Below are positions 50,736 through 59,117 of a stretch of 64,000 nt of DNA, piece after piece. The stretch's first letter is position 1. Every line of letters starts with the position of its first letter. The notes below the pieces were generated by a model, which was given only the letters and a program-made list of their open reading frames with translations, was not told the DNA's origin and made no database searches. The stretch comes from CAVQRC01 sp963715045. GTDB lineage: Bacteria > Planctomycetota > Planctomycetia > Pirellulales > Lacipirellulaceae. The position numbers and the translations under genes are program-made. The stretch is from NCBI GenBank assembly GCA_963715045.1, contig CAVQRC010000006.1, positions 186,001 through 250,000 of the forward strand, given 5' to 3'.

Positions 50736-50944
50736 TGCTCACTCGTTTGCTCGTCGCCGCCGTGCGTTGCTATCAGCGGACGCTCAGTCCGCTGTTGGGC
50801 GGGCAGTGCCGGTTTCGGCCGACCTGCAGCAACTACTTCATTGCCGCCGTCCAGAAGTACGGACCGGTTCGCGGCTCGCTGCGGGGGTTGTGGCGGATCG
50901 TGCGATGCAATCCGTTCTGTGCTGGCGGGCACGATCCCCCCTGA
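50735..50944 (+). CDS. yidD: Membrane protein insertion efficiency factor YidD
   Basis: A 69-residue protein with the full family pattern: LVAAVRCYQRTLSPLLGGQC, RFRPTCSNYFIAAVQKYG, then LRGLWRIVRCNPFCAGGHDP, including the three conserved Cys. It helps YidC-dependent insertion at the inner membrane. Its start overlaps the rnpA stop by one base. yidC, normally next, is absent; a lipoprotein gene follows. Confidence 0.95.
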   Translation: MLTRLLVAAVRCYQRTLSPLLGGQCRFRPTCSNYFIAAVQKYGPVRGSLRGLWRIVRCNPFCAGGHDPP

Positions 50945-51051
50945 GTTTGTCTTGACGTCGAGGGAGCGCCGTACTACTCTCCGCACCGCTTTTCAGACTA
51001 GCGAGCGATCTCTGCTCGCGAGGGATCGGATTCCCACAGGGAGTTGCTCAA

Positions 51052-52761
51052 ATGATTGGGCCACGGATTCTTGGCATCTGCACTTTGCTGGCGATCGTAT
51101 CGGCGGCTGGATGTCTGCAGCCTCTTTTTCGCACGCAGAGCCCTGAGGACGTCGGCGAGGAATTTCCCGAAGTGGACGTGAAAGTCGTCGCCGACGTCAC
51201 GCATCCACTGGGCCTGAACTACATCAAGATCGAGGCCGTGTCGCTGGCCACCGGACTCGCCGGCACGGGTTCCGACCCACCGCCGTCACCGCAGCGGGCG
51301 GCGCTACTGGCCGAAATGAAACGCCGCGAAGTCGATCGGCCGGCCGAGGTGCTCGCGTCTGAAAACACCTCGCTGGTGCTGGTCCGCGCTTTCCTCCCCC
51401 CGGGGATCCAGAAAGGCGACCGCTTCGACGTCGAAATCCGCGTTCCCTCTCGGAGCGATACAACAAGCCTCCGCGGTGGAAAACTGCTCGAATCGCGGCT
51501 GACCGAACTCGCCGTGCTCGACCATAAGATCCGTCGCGGACACGTGTTCGCATTGGCGAAGGGGCCGATCCTCGTCGACCCGACGGCGACGGAAGATGAG
51601 GCCGCGATCGCCACCCGCGGACGCGTCCTCGGCGGCGGAGTCGCCAAACGCTCCCGCTCGCTGGGCCTGGTGATCGACGATTCGTACAAGTCGATCCGGC
51701 TGAGTCGCCGCCTTGGCAAAGTCATCAACGAACGATTCCACAAGTTCGACAATGGTCAGAAGCAGGGCATCGCGAATCCGAAAACCGACGGCTTCGTGGA
51801 GTTGAGCATCCATCCCCGCTATAAGGACAACGTCAACCGGTACATGAGGGTGATCGGCCAGTTGGCACTTGACGAGGAACTCGCCGATCGACAACGAAGG
51901 ATCCGCCTGCTCGATCACCAGCTTCGCGATCCGCTCACGGCGGCCACGGCGGCCCTGCGACTCGAAGCGATTGGGGACGAGCCAGCCATCGAGGTACTTC
52001 GGGGTGGACTCGAAGTCGAGGATCCCGAAGTACGCTTTTATGCCGCCGAGGCCCTCGCGTATCTCGACGTGACCGCCGCCGTCGAGGCAGTCGCCGAAAT
52101 CGCCCGCGACGAACCCGCATTCCGAGTCAATGCCCTCGCGGCCCTCAGTGCGATGGATGATCCACTTGCTTACGAGGCTCTCCGAGCACTGCTGGACAGC
52201 CCCTCCGCGGAAACCAGATACGGTGCCTTTCGCGCACTCTGGGCCATGAACCCCGACGATCCCGTGGTCCGCAAGATTGGTTTCAATGCCCCCTTCAGCT
52301 ATCACATCGTGCCCTCAGCGGCGGGGGAGATGGTTCACGTCACCTGGAGTCATCACCCGGAAATCGTCCTCTTCGGCGGCGACAGCGAACTTCGCCTCCC
52401 GTTGATTCTCGATGCCGGAAAACTGATCGTGATCAACGGCCTGGATGGCGGCGAGTTGACGGTGAGTCGATTCCAGCCCGGAGAGCCGGTCCAGAAACGG
52501 GTCGTGGCGGCGACCGTCGATTCCATGATCCGAGCCATCGTCGATCTGGGAGGGACGTACCCCGACGTGGTCCAGGCCCTGCAGCAAGCCCGGAGCAAGG
52601 GTGGCCTCACGTGCCGCTTGCGGGTCGATGCCCTTCCCGAATCGGGTCGTTCCTTTGACCGTCCGGATGAAGAGTCGGTCGCTGAAGCAGAGACCGCGTC
52701 CAAGGAGCGACAGGGCTATCGCATCGCGACACCGCTGCCGAATCTGTTCGGGCGGAACTAG
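51052..52761 (+). CDS. Lipoprotein with FlgI-like (P-ring) domain fused to HEAT repeats
   Basis: A 569-residue protein. The signal ends in the lipobox VSAAGC (Cys21). Residues about 50-270 resemble the flagellar P-ring protein FlgI: YIKIEAVSLATGLAGTGSDP, LVLVRAFLPPGIQKGDRFDV, SDTTSLRGGKLLESRLTELA, then AKGPILVDP. Residues about 285-400 are HEAT-type helical repeats (AALRLEAIGDEPAIEVLRGG; PEVRFYAAEALAYLDVTAAV). A beta-rich C-terminal domain follows (GKLIVINGLDGGELTVSRF). No flagellar genes lie nearby. A lipid-anchored ring-like protein for another envelope complex is conceivable (inference). GGGAG precedes the ATG at 51052. Confidence 0.8.
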   Translation: MIGPRILGICTLLAIVSAAGCLQPLFRTQSPEDVGEEFPEVDVKVVADVTHPLGLNYIKIEAVSLATGLAGTGSDPPPSPQRAALLAEMKRREVDRPAEVLASENTSLVLVRAFLPPGIQKGDRFDVEIRVPSRSDTTSLRGGKLLESRLTELAVLDHKIRRGHVFALAKGPILVDPTATEDEAAIATRGRVLGGGVAKRSRSLGLVIDDSYKSIRLSRRLGKVINERFHKFDNGQKQGIANPKTDGFVELSIHPRYKDNVNRYMRVIGQLALDEELADRQRRIRLLDHQLRDPLTAATAALRLEAIGDEPAIEVLRGGLEVEDPEVRFYAAEALAYLDVTAAVEAVAEIARDEPAFRVNALAALSAMDDPLAYEALRALLDSPSAETRYGAFRALWAMNPDDPVVRKIGFNAPFSYHIVPSAAGEMVHVTWSHHPEIVLFGGDSELRLPLILDAGKLIVINGLDGGELTVSRFQPGEPVQKRVVAATVDSMIRAIVDLGGTYPDVVQALQQARSKGGLTCRLRVDALPESGRSFDRPDEESVAEAETASKERQGYRIATPLPNLFGRN

Positions 52762-52763
52762 AT

Positions 52764-52790
52764 CAGGGGTCAGGGTGCAGGGGTCAGGCC
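52764..52790. repeat. GGGGTCAGG-type low-complexity tract
   Basis: ATCAGGGGTCAGGGTGCAGG and a further GGTCAGG begin right after the stop codon of the FlgI/HEAT gene. Same family as 56573-56604 and, in inverse orientation, 13186-13206. Confidence 0.65.
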
Positions 52791-52940
52791 GACAGTACCG
52801 GCCAGCGGGTTCTCCTTGCCCGAGTTTGGAAAAGCGGTGAAAATGCCGACACAGCGGAGCCGCTGCCAGGGCTGGGTGTGGGCCTGGTAACGTGGATCTC
52901 GTTGAGATCGACCCCCACTTCTTTCCCCCTGTGACCCCCT

Positions 52941-55900
52941 ATGTTGAAGGCCCTCGAGCTTCAAGGCTTCAAGAGCTTCGCCGACAAGACGCGGTTTACG
53001 TTCCCCAAGGGGGTGACCGTCGTGGTGGGGCCCAATGGATCCGGTAAGTCGAACATTGTCGACGCGGTCAAGTGGGTCTTGGGAGCCCAGAGCGTTAAGG
53101 CCCTCCGCGGCAAGGAGATGGTGGACGTCATCTTCAACGGCTCCGGGGCCCGCAAACCGATCAACACGGCCGAAGTCACGCTGACGCTCGACAATTCGAA
53201 CGGCCACCTCGCGATCGATGCTCCCGAGGTCCTGGTCACCCGTCGCGTCTATCGCAGCGGTGAAGGGGAATACCTGATCAACCGCCAGCCCTGTCGTCTG
53301 CGGGATCTCCGGGATCTCTTCCGCGGGACGGGGATGGCGACCGAAGCCTACAGCATCATCGAGCAGGGGAAGGTCGATGTGTTGCTGCAGGCATCTCCCC
53401 GGGATCGTCGAGCGATTTTCGAGGAGGCGGCCGGCATCAGCCGTTTCAAGGCGAAACGCGTCGAGGCCGAGCGGCGACTGGAGCGGGCGGAACAGAACCT
53501 GTTGCGGTTGACGGACATCGTCGAGGAAGTCGAAAGCCGGTTGCGAACGGTCCGGGCCCAGGCGACGAAAGCGCGACGTTTTCGGGAGTACGAGACGCGA
53601 CTGCGGGAATTGCGGACGCAGGTCGGCCTTTCGGATTGGCAGCGTTACAGCCGAGAATTGAGCGAAATTCAGGTTGAGATTACGGGTCTGGCGGGCGAAC
53701 AGCAGCGGTTTTCGGCGGCGATCGACGCGAGCGAAGCGAGATTGGTGGAGCTCGAACAGACGCTCGAGGACGCCGAGCGTTCCGTGCGGAGCAGCGAACA
53801 GGAAGCGGTCGAATGCGGGCAGTCGATTGCCGGCCGGGAATCGACGGTTCGCGCGGAACGGCAGCGTCTGCGGGAGATTGCCGACCAGGTAGGCCGGCAT
53901 CGCCGGGAAGCAACCGAATTGCGGATCCAGCTTTCGGCCGTCGTCACCCGGCAGAGCGAAGCCCTGACGCGACAGCGGCAGCTTGTCGTGCGACATGGCG
54001 AACAGACCCGCCACCTGGAGACCCTCGAGTCGCAACTGCAACTGGTCACCGCACGGCTCTCGACCGTGCGTACGCAGACCGAGCAACTCCGGCAGGAGCA
54101 TCGTCAGCAGCAGGCCACGACGACGGCCATGACGAATCAGATCAGCGTGCTGAAGTCACAGATCGCTTCCGCAGAGGCCGCCGCCGCGCGTTGTCGCGAG
54201 CAGATCGAAACCGTCGAGGCCGACATCACCACGCTCGCCGCGGAGCTCGCGGCGGCCGAGTCGAAGCAGGCTGAACTCGACGCGTCGGCCGAGGCCTGCG
54301 GCCTGCGGCTGCGGCAATCGCAGCACGCCCTCCAGGAGGCACGACGCGGCCAGAGCACGCTAAACCAGCAGTTGCTCCAATTGCGGAGCCGGCAGACCGG
54401 TTTTCGCGAGCGGATGCATGTCCTCGAGGAATTGGAACGCCGCTACGAGGGTGTCAGTTCAGGGGTTCGCCAGGTCCTGGCCCTGGCCCGCGAACCGGCC
54501 TCGCCGTTTCGAGAGGTACGCGGGATGGTGGCCGATCTCGTCCACGTCGATGTCGAGCTGGCCCCCCTCGTCGAAACGGCCCTGGGTGAGAAAGCCGACT
54601 ACCTCGTGACCGCCGGCGCTCACGACCTGGCCGAGCAGTTGGCAGCGTCGGATACCGTCCTCGAGGGACGCGCCGTGTTTCTCGAGTTGGATTCCGATCC
54701 GCCAGCCACTGCCATCGATCGCATCGAGCTCCATCACGAGCCCGGCGTCGTCGACCGCCTCGATCGCCTGGTCGAAAGCAGCCCCGAATTCGTCCCCCTG
54801 CTGCGAAGGCTGCTCGGCCGGGTCTGGTTGACCGACACCCTGGCAACCGCCCTCAAGCTGGTTCGCGGAATCGGAAAGGGCCTCACGTTCGTGGCCCGCT
54901 CCGGAGAACTCGTCTCTTCCGACGGCATCGTCGCCCTTGGCCCCCGCAACTCGGCGACCGGGCTGATCTCCCGGCGGAGTGAGTTGCGGGCCCTCCGCGA
55001 CGCGCTCCAGGAGGTGACCGCCGACGTCGAACAGACCGAAACTGAACTCGCCGAGCGCGAGGCCTGGATCCTCTCTCAGGAGAACGAAGTCGAGCGACTG
55101 TCCCCGCAACATGCCGAGCTGACCGGGGCCCTCAGCCAGCAGCGGCTGGTGACGGCCTCGACGCGGGACCGTCTGCATCAGCTCCAGCGGCAAGGCGACG
55201 CGCTCCAGACCGAGCTCGAGGCCGCGACCTCCCAGCACGCGTCCGCGGCGGCCGATTGCCGGAAGTCCCAGGATAAGTTCGAGGAAGCGACAGGGATCGT
55301 CCAGCGGCTCGAGCGACAACTCGAAGATCACGCGGCCGAACTCGCCGCCCTCGGGGTCGAACACGCCCAGACCCAACAGGAAGCGGCGGACGCCCGCGTC
55401 GCCTTGAATTCGGCCGACCACGACCTTCACGCGGCCCGAGAAGCAGAGAAACAGCTTCAGGCCCTGCTCGAACAGCACACCCTCGCTCTCGCCGATCGCA
55501 ACGACGCGCTCGGCGAATGCCGCGGCCGACTTGCCCGAACCGAGTTGTTGATCCTCGACGCCACCGCCGAACTCGCCCGCCTGTATCTTGCCCGACAGCA
55601 GCGAACCGATGGAATTCGCGGGCATCAGGACCACTGCACCCGACTCCGCGGCCAACGCAGCCAGCTCGCGGCCCAGGTTCGCGAACACCGCCGCCAGCTT
55701 CGCGAGGTCGAGCAGCAGATCGCCCGCCGCGAAGTCGCCGCCGGCAATGTAACGCACCAACGCAACGCACTCGCCGAACGCATGCAGGAGGATTACAACA
55801 TCGACCTCGCCGAGGCCAGCCAGCTCGACGAGCCTCCGCAACTCGTCGACGCCAGCGTCGACGAGGAAATTGCCGCGCTGCGGCGGAAGCTCAACAACAT

Positions 55901-56570
55901 CGGAGCCGTAAATCTCGAGGCTCTCGAGGAGCTCGAGGATCTCGAGAACCGCTATCAGACGTTGCACGGACAGCACGAAGATCTCACGTCGTCCAAGGCC
56001 CAGCTCGAGCAGATCATCGGCCGGATCAACATCGACAGTCGCAAGATGTTTCTCGAAAACCTCGAAATCATCCGGGGCCACTTTCAGGAACTGTTCCGCG
56101 ATCTGTTCGGCGGCGGCAGGGCCGATATCGTCATCGAGGGGGGGGACGCCGCCGATGTGCTCGAGACGGGCATCGAGATCGTGGCCCGCCCTCCCGGCAA
56201 GGAACCCCGCAGCATTTCCCTGCTCTCCGGCGGCGAGAAGACACTCACCTGCGTCGCCTTGTTAATGGCCATTTTTCGCAGCCGGCCGAGTCCGTTCTGC
56301 ATTCTCGACGAGGTCGACGCGGCTCTCGACGAAGCCAATATCGAACGCTTCGTTCGCGTCGTCCGCCAGTTCCTCGACATGACTCAGTTCGTCGTCATCA
56401 CGCACAGTAAGAACACGATGACCTGTGCCGACACGCTGTACGGAATCACGATGCAGCAATCCGGCATTTCTAAACGCGTTGCCGTCACCTTCGAAGATGT
56501 CAGCGAAGACGGCACGATCGATCCGCGAGCGGTCGAACGGGACGAAGCCTCGGCCGTAGATGCGGCGTGA
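52941..56570 (+). CDS. smc: Chromosome segregation protein SMC
   Basis: A 1,209-residue structural-maintenance-of-chromosomes ATPase, normal length. The N-terminal head has MLKALELQGFKSFADKTRFT and Walker A GPNGSGKS at 30-37. Two long coiled coils (about 170-500 and 680-1020) flank the hinge (about 515-650, VRGMVADLVHVDVELAPLVE). The C-terminal head has the signature LLSGGEKTLTCVALLMAIF and Walker B FCILDEVDAALDEANI. With ScpA/B it organises and segregates the chromosome; scpAB are not adjacent. No frameshifts are present in its 3.6 kb. It lies alone, with GGGGTCAGG tracts on both sides. Confidence 0.96.
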   Translation: MLKALELQGFKSFADKTRFTFPKGVTVVVGPNGSGKSNIVDAVKWVLGAQSVKALRGKEMVDVIFNGSGARKPINTAEVTLTLDNSNGHLAIDAPEVLVTRRVYRSGEGEYLINRQPCRLRDLRDLFRGTGMATEAYSIIEQGKVDVLLQASPRDRRAIFEEAAGISRFKAKRVEAERRLERAEQNLLRLTDIVEEVESRLRTVRAQATKARRFREYETRLRELRTQVGLSDWQRYSRELSEIQVEITGLAGEQQRFSAAIDASEARLVELEQTLEDAERSVRSSEQEAVECGQSIAGRESTVRAERQRLREIADQVGRHRREATELRIQLSAVVTRQSEALTRQRQLVVRHGEQTRHLETLESQLQLVTARLSTVRTQTEQLRQEHRQQQATTTAMTNQISVLKSQIASAEAAAARCREQIETVEADITTLAAELAAAESKQAELDASAEACGLRLRQSQHALQEARRGQSTLNQQLLQLRSRQTGFRERMHVLEELERRYEGVSSGVRQVLALAREPASPFREVRGMVADLVHVDVELAPLVETALGEKADYLVTAGAHDLAEQLAASDTVLEGRAVFLELDSDPPATAIDRIELHHEPGVVDRLDRLVESSPEFVPLLRRLLGRVWLTDTLATALKLVRGIGKGLTFVARSGELVSSDGIVALGPRNSATGLISRRSELRALRDALQEVTADVEQTETELAEREAWILSQENEVERLSPQHAELTGALSQQRLVTASTRDRLHQLQRQGDALQTELEAATSQHASAAADCRKSQDKFEEATGIVQRLERQLEDHAAELAALGVEHAQTQQEAADARVALNSADHDLHAAREAEKQLQALLEQHTLALADRNDALGECRGRLARTELLILDATAELARLYLARQQRTDGIRGHQDHCTRLRGQRSQLAAQVREHRRQLREVEQQIARREVAAGNVTHQRNALAERMQEDYNIDLAEASQLDEPPQLVDASVDEEIAALRRKLNNIGAVNLEALEELEDLENRYQTLHGQHEDLTSSKAQLEQIIGRINIDSRKMFLENLEIIRGHFQELFRDLFGGGRADIVIEGGDAADVLETGIEIVARPPGKEPRSISLLSGGEKTLTCVALLMAIFRSRPSPFCILDEVDAALDEANIERFVRVVRQFLDMTQFVVITHSKNTMTCADTLYGITMQQSGISKRVAVTFEDVSEDGTIDPRAVERDEASAVDAA

Positions 56571-56572
56571 CG

Positions 56573-56604
56573 TAGGGGTCAGGGGTCGGGGATCAGGGGT
56601 CAGC
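56573..56604. repeat. GGGGTCAGG-type low-complexity tract after smc
   Basis: TAGGGGTCAGGGGTCGGGGA and a further CAGGGGTCAG start two bases after the smc stop codon. The parallel with 52764 is exact in type and in position relative to a stop codon. Confidence 0.7.
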
Positions 56605-57100
56605 GTTTCGGTTCGCAAGCGGCGGGCTGCAAGGCTCAAATCTCTCGCACTCGTCACTCCTGCTCCTGCTCGGCTCGTGCTCGTGCTCGCTGCTCGTGCT
56701 CGATTGCAGACCGAGTGACGCATGTGCGGCGTGACTTCTCGTCATCGCCACTCAGTAAGTGAGTCAATTGAGCCCTGCTGACGGATCCCTGAAGAAGCCT
56801 CCGTAGTGCAGGATCTTGGTGTTGGTCATTGGGCATCGGGCATCCGCTGGCCGTTCGTTTTCACGCATGAGCCGTTCTTCTGGGCGCCGCGGAAACTTGC
56901 GTGGCGACTTCTCGAACGCAGCAAACAGGAAGTGAGTCGTAATGCCTCAGGTCTATAAATTGGGCGATAAGGACTCAAATAAAAAAACTCTAAAACGCTT
57001 GTTTTGTTGGCGATCGCGTTGACGATGTCGGTGTGCGGCTTTAGGTTCGGCTCTCGTTGATTGGATTGTGTTTGTAGTTACCACCAACGACAGGAGCAAC

Positions 57101-57164
57101 GGGCCATGAAGTGAATGATGGCCTTTTCGATAGGGCACTGCGAAAAGGTTACGGAATCGAAAAG
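57101..57164 (+). promoter_or_regulatory. Leader hairpins with two alternative pairings
   Basis: GGCCAT and ATGGCC pair at about 57102-57122. CCTTTTCG (57122-57129) can pair with CGAAAAGG (57141-57148), or the overlapping CTTTTCGAT (57123-57131) with ATCGAAAAG (57156-57164). These two exclude each other, as in attenuators. It lies about 185 bases before the PEP-CTERM gene. No known riboswitch consensus seen. Confidence 0.35.
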
Positions 57165-57347
57165 AGTTTGTGCCGCAGATGACTTTTCCGTTTGACGTCG
57201 TATGGACGGGCGGAGCAAACGGAACACGAGCGTGCTCAACCACCGGGCAAGTGGGAGCCACTCGGCAACTCACCTCATCCGCGGTCATTTGTTGAGGATC
57301 TCGCGAGAGGATCCCATCGGATTTTTCCCAAGCATCGAGGTTGTCTA

Positions 57348-57626
57348 ATGAAACGAAATTTTCTGGCCGCGCTGGCCATTGCAGCACTTTTCTCTTTCAC
57401 CGCCAAAGCCGACCTGGTTGTCGACTTCAACCTGGGCACGCTGGCAACGCCGTCGTCGACGAATCTGAGCGGAACCACCGTCGGCGCGAATCAAAACGCC
57501 GACTTCTATCCGACCGTGAATGGCTTGGATGAGACACTGGGCGAGATCGTCTACGAGTTCTCGATCAGCACCGAGTCCGTGCTTTCGCTGATCAATAACG
57601 AAGGGATCTTCGTGGGTAGTCGATAA
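57348..57626 (+). CDS. PEP-CTERM protein, N-terminal part before frameshifts
   Basis: Begins MKRNFLAALAIAALFSFTAK-A, a standard signal peptide, then DLVVDFNLGTLATPSSTNLS, GTTVGANQNADFYPTVNGLD and GEIVYEFSISTESVLSL. The frame stops at 57626 after VGSR. Skipping C57621 continues as DNDHFLLDGLSTTFDGVDNL and ADSAIAFVDEEGDF (57622-57724), and a second extra base near 57721-57740 leads to the C-terminal frame. The protein as a whole would be a secreted beta-rich surface protein of about 308 residues. Upstream in-frame codons from 57192 lack a signal and are not used. Confidence 0.75.
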   Translation: MKRNFLAALAIAALFSFTAKADLVVDFNLGTLATPSSTNLSGTTVGANQNADFYPTVNGLDETLGEIVYEFSISTESVLSLINNEGIFVGSR

Positions 57627-57640
57627 CGATCATTTTCTCC

Positions 57641-58276
57641 TTGACGGTCTGTCGACGACGTTTGACGGGGTCGACAATCTGGCCGACAGTGCGATCGCCT
57701 TTGTCGATGAAGAGGGAGACTTTTGGCTTGTTCCCACCCGGAACCTACTATCTGTCGATCGACACTTACGGCGATGCTGCGTTTGGCGGCGGTGTCGAAG
57801 GACCCTTCGACGTCGACCTGGTGGTGACAGAGTTTCTACCGCCCGCGTCAATCGACCTCGGTTTGGCGGCTTTAGAGGGTGAGCCGATTGCCATCGACTC
57901 GCTGGGAAGCGACTTCGACACCGAACTGGGCTTGTACGACTCGAACGGTTTCCTGCTGGCTACGAACGACGACATCGACTTTCCGGCGATTCCGCAGAGT
58001 GAGATCCTGATCCCTGGCGGCCTTCCGGAGGGAACCTACTACGTCGCTCTGGGCGGATTCAATACGGTGTTCGGCGACGAAATTTTCGACGTGGCTGCGT
58101 TAGCCGACTCCGCAGGCGGCAATTATGTGATCAATGTCAACGACCTGACAACGAGCCGCGGGCTCGATCCCGAGACCGTCGAGTGGTTCAGCTTCCAGGT
58201 CGCTGTTCCTGAGCCGACTTCGGCCGTTGTGGCCTTGCTGCTGGGCCTGGCGTGCGTCGCCGGCCGCCGCAACTGA
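57641..58276 (+). CDS. PEP-CTERM protein, C-terminal part with sorting signal
   Basis: In frame from about 57722: FPPGTYYLSIDTYGDAAFGG, TEFLPPASIDLGLAALEGEP, DTELGLYDSNGFLLATNDDI, LPEGTYYVALGGFNTVFGD. It ends VPEPTSAVVALLLGLACVAG-RRN, a canonical PEP-CTERM tripartite signal (PEP motif, hydrophobic helix, basic end) recognised by an exosortase. The two 'D-EL-LYDSNG---A-NDD' and 'G-YY-AL-G' patterns are those of DVUA0089/bacterial pre-peptidase-like beta domains. The first codons listed (57641-57721) are in the wrong frame for the gene. Exosortase is not in the window. A strong terminator follows. Confidence 0.8.
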   Translation: MTVCRRRLTGSTIWPTVRSPLSMKRETFGLFPPGTYYLSIDTYGDAAFGGGVEGPFDVDLVVTEFLPPASIDLGLAALEGEPIAIDSLGSDFDTELGLYDSNGFLLATNDDIDFPAIPQSEILIPGGLPEGTYYVALGGFNTVFGDEIFDVAALADSAGGNYVINVNDLTTSRGLDPETVEWFSFQVAVPEPTSAVVALLLGLACVAGRRN

Positions 58277-58312
58277 TCGCCACGCGATCGCCAGATGCCA
58301 ACAGGTCTTCCC

Positions 58313-58345
58313 AGGCCCCTTCGCTCGCGAAGGGGCCTGTTTTTT
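58313..58345 (+). terminator. Rho-independent terminator of the PEP-CTERM gene
   Basis: A perfect 9-bp stem AGGCCCCTT (58313-58321) and AAGGGGCCT (58330-58338), 8-base loop, then G and six T. It lies 37 bases after the stop. Confidence 0.92.
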
Positions 58346-58361
58346 GGCGCCCGGCGAGGGA

Positions 58362-58436
58362 GACAAGGAGATTGGGAGACAAGGAGACAAGGAGACAGGG
58401 AGACTGGGAGACTGGGAGATTAGGAGATTGAGAGCC
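58362..58436. repeat. GGAGACAAGGAGA / GGGAGACTGGGAGA low-complexity tract
   Basis: About nine variants of an 8-9-base GGGAGACT/AGGAGACA unit in direct order. It belongs to the same broad class as the GAGTCCCA units at 35011 and 63115 (reverse complement GGGACTC). Confidence 0.75.
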
Positions 58437-58479
58437 GGGTCGTCTTGGCGTCGGGGTTGAGAACGGAAAGCGGGAAACC

Positions 58480-58536
58480 GTTCGTCATTCGTGCTTACTC
58501 ATTCCTTCGTCATTACGTGCTTAGTCATTAGTCATT
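58480..58536. repeat. TCGTCATTCGTGC-type repeat, related to the element before valS
   Basis: CGTTCGTCATTCGTGCTTAC, CATTCCTTCGTCATTACGTG and CTTAGTCATTAGTCATT are the same words as the right end of the 21491-21606 element (TTCGTCATTCGT, ATTCCTTAG, TAGTCATTAG). Confidence 0.65.
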
Positions 58537-59117
58537 CCCCCAACCCCGGACCCCTGCTTCCCCTCCCCCTGTCAAAACCCGTTAAAGTTACGCCCCCCTT
58601 TTTTTCGAAACTAACTTTCGGAAGCTTCGTCCCACGACCCGGGACGGGGATTCTGCAGGGGGGAGCCTGCCTGACACGACTTGGTCGATTCTTTCGCACC
58701 TTGTCCGCCATCGTCTTGCCCGCGGCCATCGTTTCGCCGCGCGTGAAGGGCCCTGGTGGCGGTCCCCTTCTTGCGTTCGTGAGCCCGTTCGCCGACAGGC
58801 GGGTTATCCGGTTGGTGAGGTTGGTTCGGCCTGTACAGGGTGCGAACCTGCCTAATTTGGCCAGTTGTGCCAATCTCCGACCTGCTAGCGTGCCGATTTT
58901 TGTGGAACAGGAGCGGATCAGAAGGAGCTGACCCACCCTTTACACCTTGAGTTCTGTGCCCCGACCCAGTTGCCTGCAAGCGGCAGTCCCACAGCCGGCC
59001 TGAAGGATGACACGCCGCGCCAAGTCTTGCAGGTAGGGGCCAACTATGGCGTCGATCGGTGATAAACCGGTGGATGCCCTTGAAACGGAAAAACGTAAGT
59101 ACATTGGAGAGCCCGTG

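Larger units (their letters stand above)
56571..57347. other. Intergenic: repeats and structured leader of the PEP-CTERM gene
   Basis: Holds a GGGGTCAGG tract (56573-56604), a GCTCGTGCTCG tract (about 56655-56705), a less GC-rich segment (56940-57010) and hairpins at 57100-57170. An antisense frame of 144 codons (56953-57387) has no recognisable sequence and is not accepted as a gene. Confidence 0.5.
58277..59117. other. Intergenic between PEP-CTERM and HTH-receiver genes
   Basis: About 840 bp. It contains the terminator at 58313, repeat tracts at 58362-58436 and 58480-58536, and then 58540-59040 without convincing coding sequence: frames on both strands here are open but lack family motifs and ribosome sites. 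Confidence 0.5.

Noticed and set aside
56953..57387. 144-codon antisense frame in the smc to PEP-CTERM gap
   Set aside because: No ribosome site or family motif. It covers structured leader sequence and the signal-peptide codons of the PEP-CTERM gene.
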